Both the position numbers and the translations under genes were made by a program. 64,000 nucleotides of DNA from Tamlana sp. 2_MG-2023 (GTDB taxonomy: Bacteria; Bacteroidota; Bacteroidia; Flavobacteriales; Flavobacteriaceae): positions 124,001 to 188,000 of the forward strand of contig NZ_JAUOSF010000005.1 in NCBI RefSeq assembly GCF_030548465.1, written 5' to 3'. This document shows positions 60,253-64,000 of this stretch, in pieces. The notes under the pieces were generated by a model. That model was not told where the DNA came from. It did no database searches and saw only the letters and a program-made list of their open reading frames with translations. Position 1 is the stretch's first letter, and each line of letters begins with the position of its first letter.

Positions 60253-63093
60253 ATGATGAAAAAACAGTACGCATTATTATTATTAACTATAATATGCTTT
60301 TCATTTTGGGGATTTGCTCAAAATGGAAATATTCAAGGAAAAGTTATAGACGAAAATGGTCTTTCTGTTCCTTTTAGTAACGTTATAATTGAAGCCTTAA
60401 GTAAAGGGAATTTATCTAATGAAGACGGTAAATTTACTATTGTAGGTGTTCCAGAAGGAAAACATGCGGTTAAAGTAACTTATATAGGGTATACTACTGC
60501 AGAAACAAATGTTAATGTGATTGCAGGACAAACAGCGGAAGTGGTTATTGTAATTAGACCTTCGTCGGTAGCATTAGAAGATGTATTAGTAACGGGATAT
60601 AACAGTGGTCAAGCCAAAGCCCTGAATGCACAAAAAAATAAAGCGAACATTACTAATATCGTATCTACCGATCAAATTGGTAAATTTCCAGATGCTAATA
60701 TTGGTGATGCCGTAAAACGTATTCCTGGGATTACCATGCAAGTGGATCAAGGAGAAGCTAGAAACATTATTGTTCGTGGTTTAGCACCGCAATTAAACTC
60801 GGTAACTTTAAACGGAAGTCGTATTCCTTCTGCTGAAGGTGATAACAGAAACGTTCAAATGGATTTAATTCCTTCTGATATGATTCAGCTTATCGAAGTA
60901 AGTAAAGCACTAACTCCAGATATGGATGCTGATGCCTTAGGTGGTGCGGTTAACTTGGTAACAAGAACCTCTCCTGAAGGTTTCAGGTTGTCGGCTACAG
61001 CAGGTTCTGGAGTTAATGAAATTTCAGGGAAAAGAATTTTAAACGGTTCATTTTTATTAGGTGATCGTAGTAAAAACGATAAATTTGGTTGGATGCTTTC
61101 TGCGTCTATTAATGACAACGATTTTGGTTCTCATGATGTGGAAGCTGAATGGTCTGATGAATTTGAATATTTCAACGGAACAGATGTTGAAACCGTTGAT
61201 GTTGATCCGTATACTAACGTTTACGAGCAACGTAACTACATTGTTCAACGTGTAAGAAGAAGTTTTTCTGCCAACTTTGATTACGACTTTGATAACAACA
61301 ATAGTATTTATTTAAAAACCATTTACAACTGGAGAGATGACCGTGAAAACCGTTATGTTTTAGAACATGGTATTTTAGATGGTGAAGATATTGAAGTAGG
61401 TGATTTTACTATTGAAAATAATGTGCCTACGCGTTTCCCTGTTGAAGTGGTTAGAGAAACTAAAGGTGGTATCGATAATAACAGAAATAAAAATACCCGT
61501 TTAGAAGATCAACGTATGCAAAATTACAGCTTAGGTGGTGATCACTTAGTTGGAAAATTAAAAGTAGATTGGATGGCTTCTTATGCTAAGGCTTCAGAAG
61601 AGCGTTTAAATGAGCGTTATGCTGTTTACGAAAGTGAATACATCATCAACAACGATGTGTCAAACATGAGATACCCATTATTCACAGCAGCAAACCCTGC
61701 TGATGCTGATGATATGTCTGCTTTTGAATTTGGAGAAATTACCGAAGAAAACCAATACACTGAAGAGCAAGATATCAATACTTTCTTAAACTTTGAATTA
61801 CCATTAGATTTATTCAAACAAGGTGATGGTTCTTTTAAATTTGGAGTAAAAGGACGTTTCAAAACCAAGTATAGAGATAATGACTTTTCTGAAAGTGATT
61901 TAGAAGCGATGTATCCAACACTTGCTGATGTGCCTACAAAAAATTTAACAGATTCAGATTATTTAGTTGGTAGCAAGTATCAGGCTGGTTATTATGCTGA
62001 TAACGCATGGTTAGGTAGTCTTGATTTATCAGGAGGAGATCCTGTGCCAGATGAATATTTACGTGAAAACTTTGATGTAAAAGAAGATGTTTATGCAGCT
62101 TACATTATGGTAGATCAAAAAATCACAGATAAATTAAGTATGATTGTAGGTTTAAGAGTTGAAAACACAAACCTAAGAGCTACAGGTAACGAAATTGAAG
62201 ATGAAGATACTTTTCTTGGTGAGGTCACTAGAGAGAGCTCTTATACTAACGTACTTCCTGGTGTGCACTTTAAGTATAATGCTACTAAGGCTACAGTTTT
62301 ACGTTTTGCTTGGACCAACACGTTGGCGCGTCCTAACTACGTAGATATTGTACCAACAGTTGATATTGTTCATGGTGATGATGAAATTTTCATTGGAAAT
62401 CCAGAGCTAGATCCTACAACGTCTATGAACTTTGATATTATGGCTGAACACTATTTTAAAAGTGTTGGTATTGTATCAGGTGGTGCGTTCTATAAAGATA
62501 TCAAAGACTTTATCTATACCTCTCAGTTTGAAACTGAAGATGATACTTTTGGAGCTGGAACAACAGGATTTGATGTGTATCAACCAGTAAACGGAGATAG
62601 AGCTTCTGTATTTGGTTTAGAGTTTTCTTTCCAACGTAATTTGGATTTCTTACCTGGTTTTGCTAAAAACTTTAGCATTTATGCGAACTATACGTATGTA
62701 GCTTCTAGTACTGATGGGATTAGAAATGAAGATGGTGAAGAGCGTGAGGATTTAGATTTACCTAACACAGCACCAAACTTATTTAACGGGTCTTTAGGAT
62801 ATGCTGATAAGAAGTTTAGCGCGAGATTTTCGGCTAACTTTTCTGACGCTTACATTGATGAAATTGGAGGGAATGCTTTTGAAGACAGATACTACGACCA
62901 ACAGTTTTTCTTAGATTTTAACGCTGGGTTTAATATCACAGATAACTTAAGCATCTACGCTGATGTGAATAATATTACGAACCAATCTTTACGTTATTTC
63001 CAAGGTGAAAGAGATAGAACGATGCAAACCGAATACTACGGAAGACGTTATACTTTAGGTCTGAAATACGATTTATTTAAAAGAAAAAAATAA
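60253..63093 (+). CDS. TonB-dependent receptor with carboxypeptidase-like regulatory domain
   Basis: A 946-residue outer-membrane transporter. The signal peptide ends at GFAQ (about residue 23). A CarboxypepD_reg-like beta domain at about 26-105 (GKVIDENGLSVPFSNVIIEAL) is followed by the plug (about 125-235, with FPDANIGDAVKRIPGITMQ and NIIVRGLAPQLNSVTLNG). The 22-strand barrel ends YTLGLKYDLF. It takes up a nutrient with energy from TonB/ExbBD. No SusD partner follows; instead a phytase gene is downstream. Substrate is therefore likely a phosphorylated compound or a breakdown product. The start may also be the second Met at 60256. Confidence 0.93.
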   Translation: MMKKQYALLLLTIICFSFWGFAQNGNIQGKVIDENGLSVPFSNVIIEALSKGNLSNEDGKFTIVGVPEGKHAVKVTYIGYTTAETNVNVIAGQTAEVVIVIRPSSVALEDVLVTGYNSGQAKALNAQKNKANITNIVSTDQIGKFPDANIGDAVKRIPGITMQVDQGEARNIIVRGLAPQLNSVTLNGSRIPSAEGDNRNVQMDLIPSDMIQLIEVSKALTPDMDADALGGAVNLVTRTSPEGFRLSATAGSGVNEISGKRILNGSFLLGDRSKNDKFGWMLSASINDNDFGSHDVEAEWSDEFEYFNGTDVETVDVDPYTNVYEQRNYIVQRVRRSFSANFDYDFDNNNSIYLKTIYNWRDDRENRYVLEHGILDGEDIEVGDFTIENNVPTRFPVEVVRETKGGIDNNRNKNTRLEDQRMQNYSLGGDHLVGKLKVDWMASYAKASEERLNERYAVYESEYIINNDVSNMRYPLFTAANPADADDMSAFEFGEITEENQYTEEQDINTFLNFELPLDLFKQGDGSFKFGVKGRFKTKYRDNDFSESDLEAMYPTLADVPTKNLTDSDYLVGSKYQAGYYADNAWLGSLDLSGGDPVPDEYLRENFDVKEDVYAAYIMVDQKITDKLSMIVGLRVENTNLRATGNEIEDEDTFLGEVTRESSYTNVLPGVHFKYNATKATVLRFAWTNTLARPNYVDIVPTVDIVHGDDEIFIGNPELDPTTSMNFDIMAEHYFKSVGIVSGGAFYKDIKDFIYTSQFETEDDTFGAGTTGFDVYQPVNGDRASVFGLEFSFQRNLDFLPGFAKNFSIYANYTYVASSTDGIRNEDGEEREDLDLPNTAPNLFNGSLGYADKKFSARFSANFSDAYIDEIGGNAFEDRYYDQQFFLDFNAGFNITDNLSIYADVNNITNQSLRYFQGERDRTMQTEYYGRRYTLGLKYDLFKRKK

Positions 63094-63135
63094 CAAGATA
63101 TAACTAGGATTGTTCTTAAATATAAAGGCTATTTG

Positions 63136-63208
63136 TGTCATTCCGAGGAATCGAGGAATCTCATAAAACATTAAGAGATTCTTCAGTCGTGCCTCCTTCT
63201 GAATGACA
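63136..63208. repeat. Dispersed 70-bp palindromic repeat, copy B
   Basis: Terminal inverted ends TGTCATTC (63136-63143) and GAATGACA (63201-63208), with inner GAATCTCAT/AAGAGATTC. Similar to 48283-48355. It lies between the receptor and phytase genes. Confidence 0.75.
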
Positions 63209-63270
63209 ATATTAAAATATTGTAGCTTTAAGAGCATTTACGGACAATCAATATACATTATAAGAAATAT

Positions 63271-64000
63271 ATGAAAAAAATACTTTTATTATCAACCCTG
63301 ATTGCAGTAGCGACATCTTGTGGAAAAAAACTTCCAGAAATCGCGCCAGATGTAATTACGGAACACACATTACATGATTCTGATGATCCTGCGATTTGGA
63401 TCAACCCAAACAATGCTTCAGAAAGTATCATATTTGGTACCGATAAAAATACAGAAGGGGCTATTTATGCTTTCGATTTAGACGGAAAAGTTATCGAAGA
63501 TAAAACCGTTCGTGGTTTAAAGCGTCCGAATAACATCGATTTAGAATATGGTTTTAAAATCAATGATTCTACAGAAACCGCTATTATCGCTTTTACTGAA
63601 AGAGAACGTAAAGTATTCAGACTGTATGCTGTTCCAGAGATGATTCCTCTTGATAACGGTGGTTACTCTGTTTTTGAAAATGCTGTTGAAGAAGAAGGTG
63701 ATTCGCCAATGGGAATTGCGCTTTACAAATCGGCTATCTCTAACAAAATTTACGCGATTGTTGGTAGAAAAAACGGACCAGCAGATGGCTATTTACACCA
63801 ATATGAATTATCTAGCGATAGTTTAGGGGTGCACGCTAAATTGGTAAGAGAGTTCGGAAAATTCAGTGGTAAAAAAGAAGTTGAAGCTATTGCTGTAGAT
63901 AACGAAAATGGTTTTGTTTACTATTCTGATGAAATGCACGGGGTTAGAAAATACCACGCTGAACCATCAAAAGGTAACGAAGAGGTGGCTATGATTGGTA
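63271..64000 (+). CDS. Beta-propeller phytase, lipoprotein form (3' end outside window)
   Basis: 243 codons are visible and the frame is open at the window end. Signal peptide and lipobox ATSCGKK (Cys17) are present. The beginning of the beta-propeller phytase fold follows: HDSDDPAIWINP, IIFGTDKNTEGAIYAFDL, RPNNIDLEYGF, ESPMGIAL-type SPMGIALYKS and EAIAVDNENGFVYYSDE. These are the acidic/calcium and substrate motifs of the family. It releases phosphate from phytate outside the inner membrane and needs calcium. It is 177 bp after the TonB receptor, which may import the products. A typical member is about 350 residues, so roughly a third is missing. Confidence 0.9.
   Translation, partial: MKKILLLSTLIAVATSCGKKLPEIAPDVITEHTLHDSDDPAIWINPNNASESIIFGTDKNTEGAIYAFDLDGKVIEDKTVRGLKRPNNIDLEYGFKINDSTETAIIAFTERERKVFRLYAVPEMIPLDNGGYSVFENAVEEEGDSPMGIALYKSAISNKIYAIVGRKNGPADGYLHQYELSSDSLGVHAKLVREFGKFSGKKEVEAIAVDNENGFVYYSDEMHGVRKYHAEPSKGNEEVAMIG

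Overview
The window is chromosomal DNA from a member of the Flavobacteriaceae (Bacteroidota), most likely a marine one. The evidence is AT-rich DNA with TAnnTTTG-type promoter -7 elements, gliding-motility genes gldE and gldD, type IX secretion C-terminal domains on two secreted enzymes, a hybrid two-component regulator next to a secreted GH16 glycanase, a TonB-dependent receptor with a carboxypeptidase-like regulatory domain, and many families largely confined to Bacteroidota (DUF3078, DUF2480, L21 with a C-terminal extension). No rRNA, tRNA, CRISPR array, prophage or transposase was found.

Layout. 1-3.6 kb: the 3' end of a truncated surface protein, small hypotheticals, and a DUF1801/YdeI-like protein ending in a complete CDGSH iron-sulfur motif. 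3.6-8.4 kb: a secreted-type nuclease/phosphatase fold protein, then hflX and a class A penicillin-binding protein, closed by a long palindromic terminator. 8.4-18.3 kb: one long minus-strand run, in transcription order sufA-sufB-lipoprotein-sufC-sufD-sufS-lipoprotein-sufE-DUF59-DUF2480, followed by two DUF3078 proteins. This is the SUF iron-sulfur assembly operon with two envelope lipoproteins embedded in it. 18.7-26.3 kb: housekeeping genes (thiL, alpha/beta hydrolase, CoA-disulfide reductase-rhodanese fusion, aspartate kinase with a divergent orphan ACT protein, aminopeptidase P). 26.4-34 kb: a secreted matrixin-like protease, sdhCAB with a well-formed promoter, an M28 peptidase, and two adjacent paralogous small proteins. 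34-42 kb: a very large outer-membrane-type protein, exonuclease III, an OmpA-like lipoprotein, small proteins and a DUF445 protein. 42-48 kb: a hybrid two-component system regulator divergent from a GH16 enzyme with two CBM-like modules, a minimal glycan-use locus without a SusCD pair. 48.4-54.4 kb: RNase G, a 30-residue basic protein missed by ordinary gene-length cut-offs, an HU-family protein, mutY, ssb, gldE and gldD. 54.4-57.1 kb: a metal-handling island (CDF transporter, DUF3703, Fur-family regulator, HMA-domain protein with a cysteine-rich repeated tail) in which two similar ~160-bp intergenic repeats bracket the three-gene cassette. 57.4-58.4 kb: rplU-rpmA. 58.5-64 kb: a TPR/LuxR-type regulator, a TonB-dependent receptor and a beta-propeller phytase (cut by the window end), readable as a phytate/organic-phosphate acquisition locus.

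The most unusual signal that gene annotation does not explain is a short GC-rich word, CCGCGAAAGCG. It is present four times exactly and twice with one change, in genes and between genes and on both strands, far above chance for AT-rich DNA. Other notable items are the CDGSH fusion, the lipoproteins inside the suf operon, the repeat-flanked metal cassette and several families of palindromic intergenic repeats.
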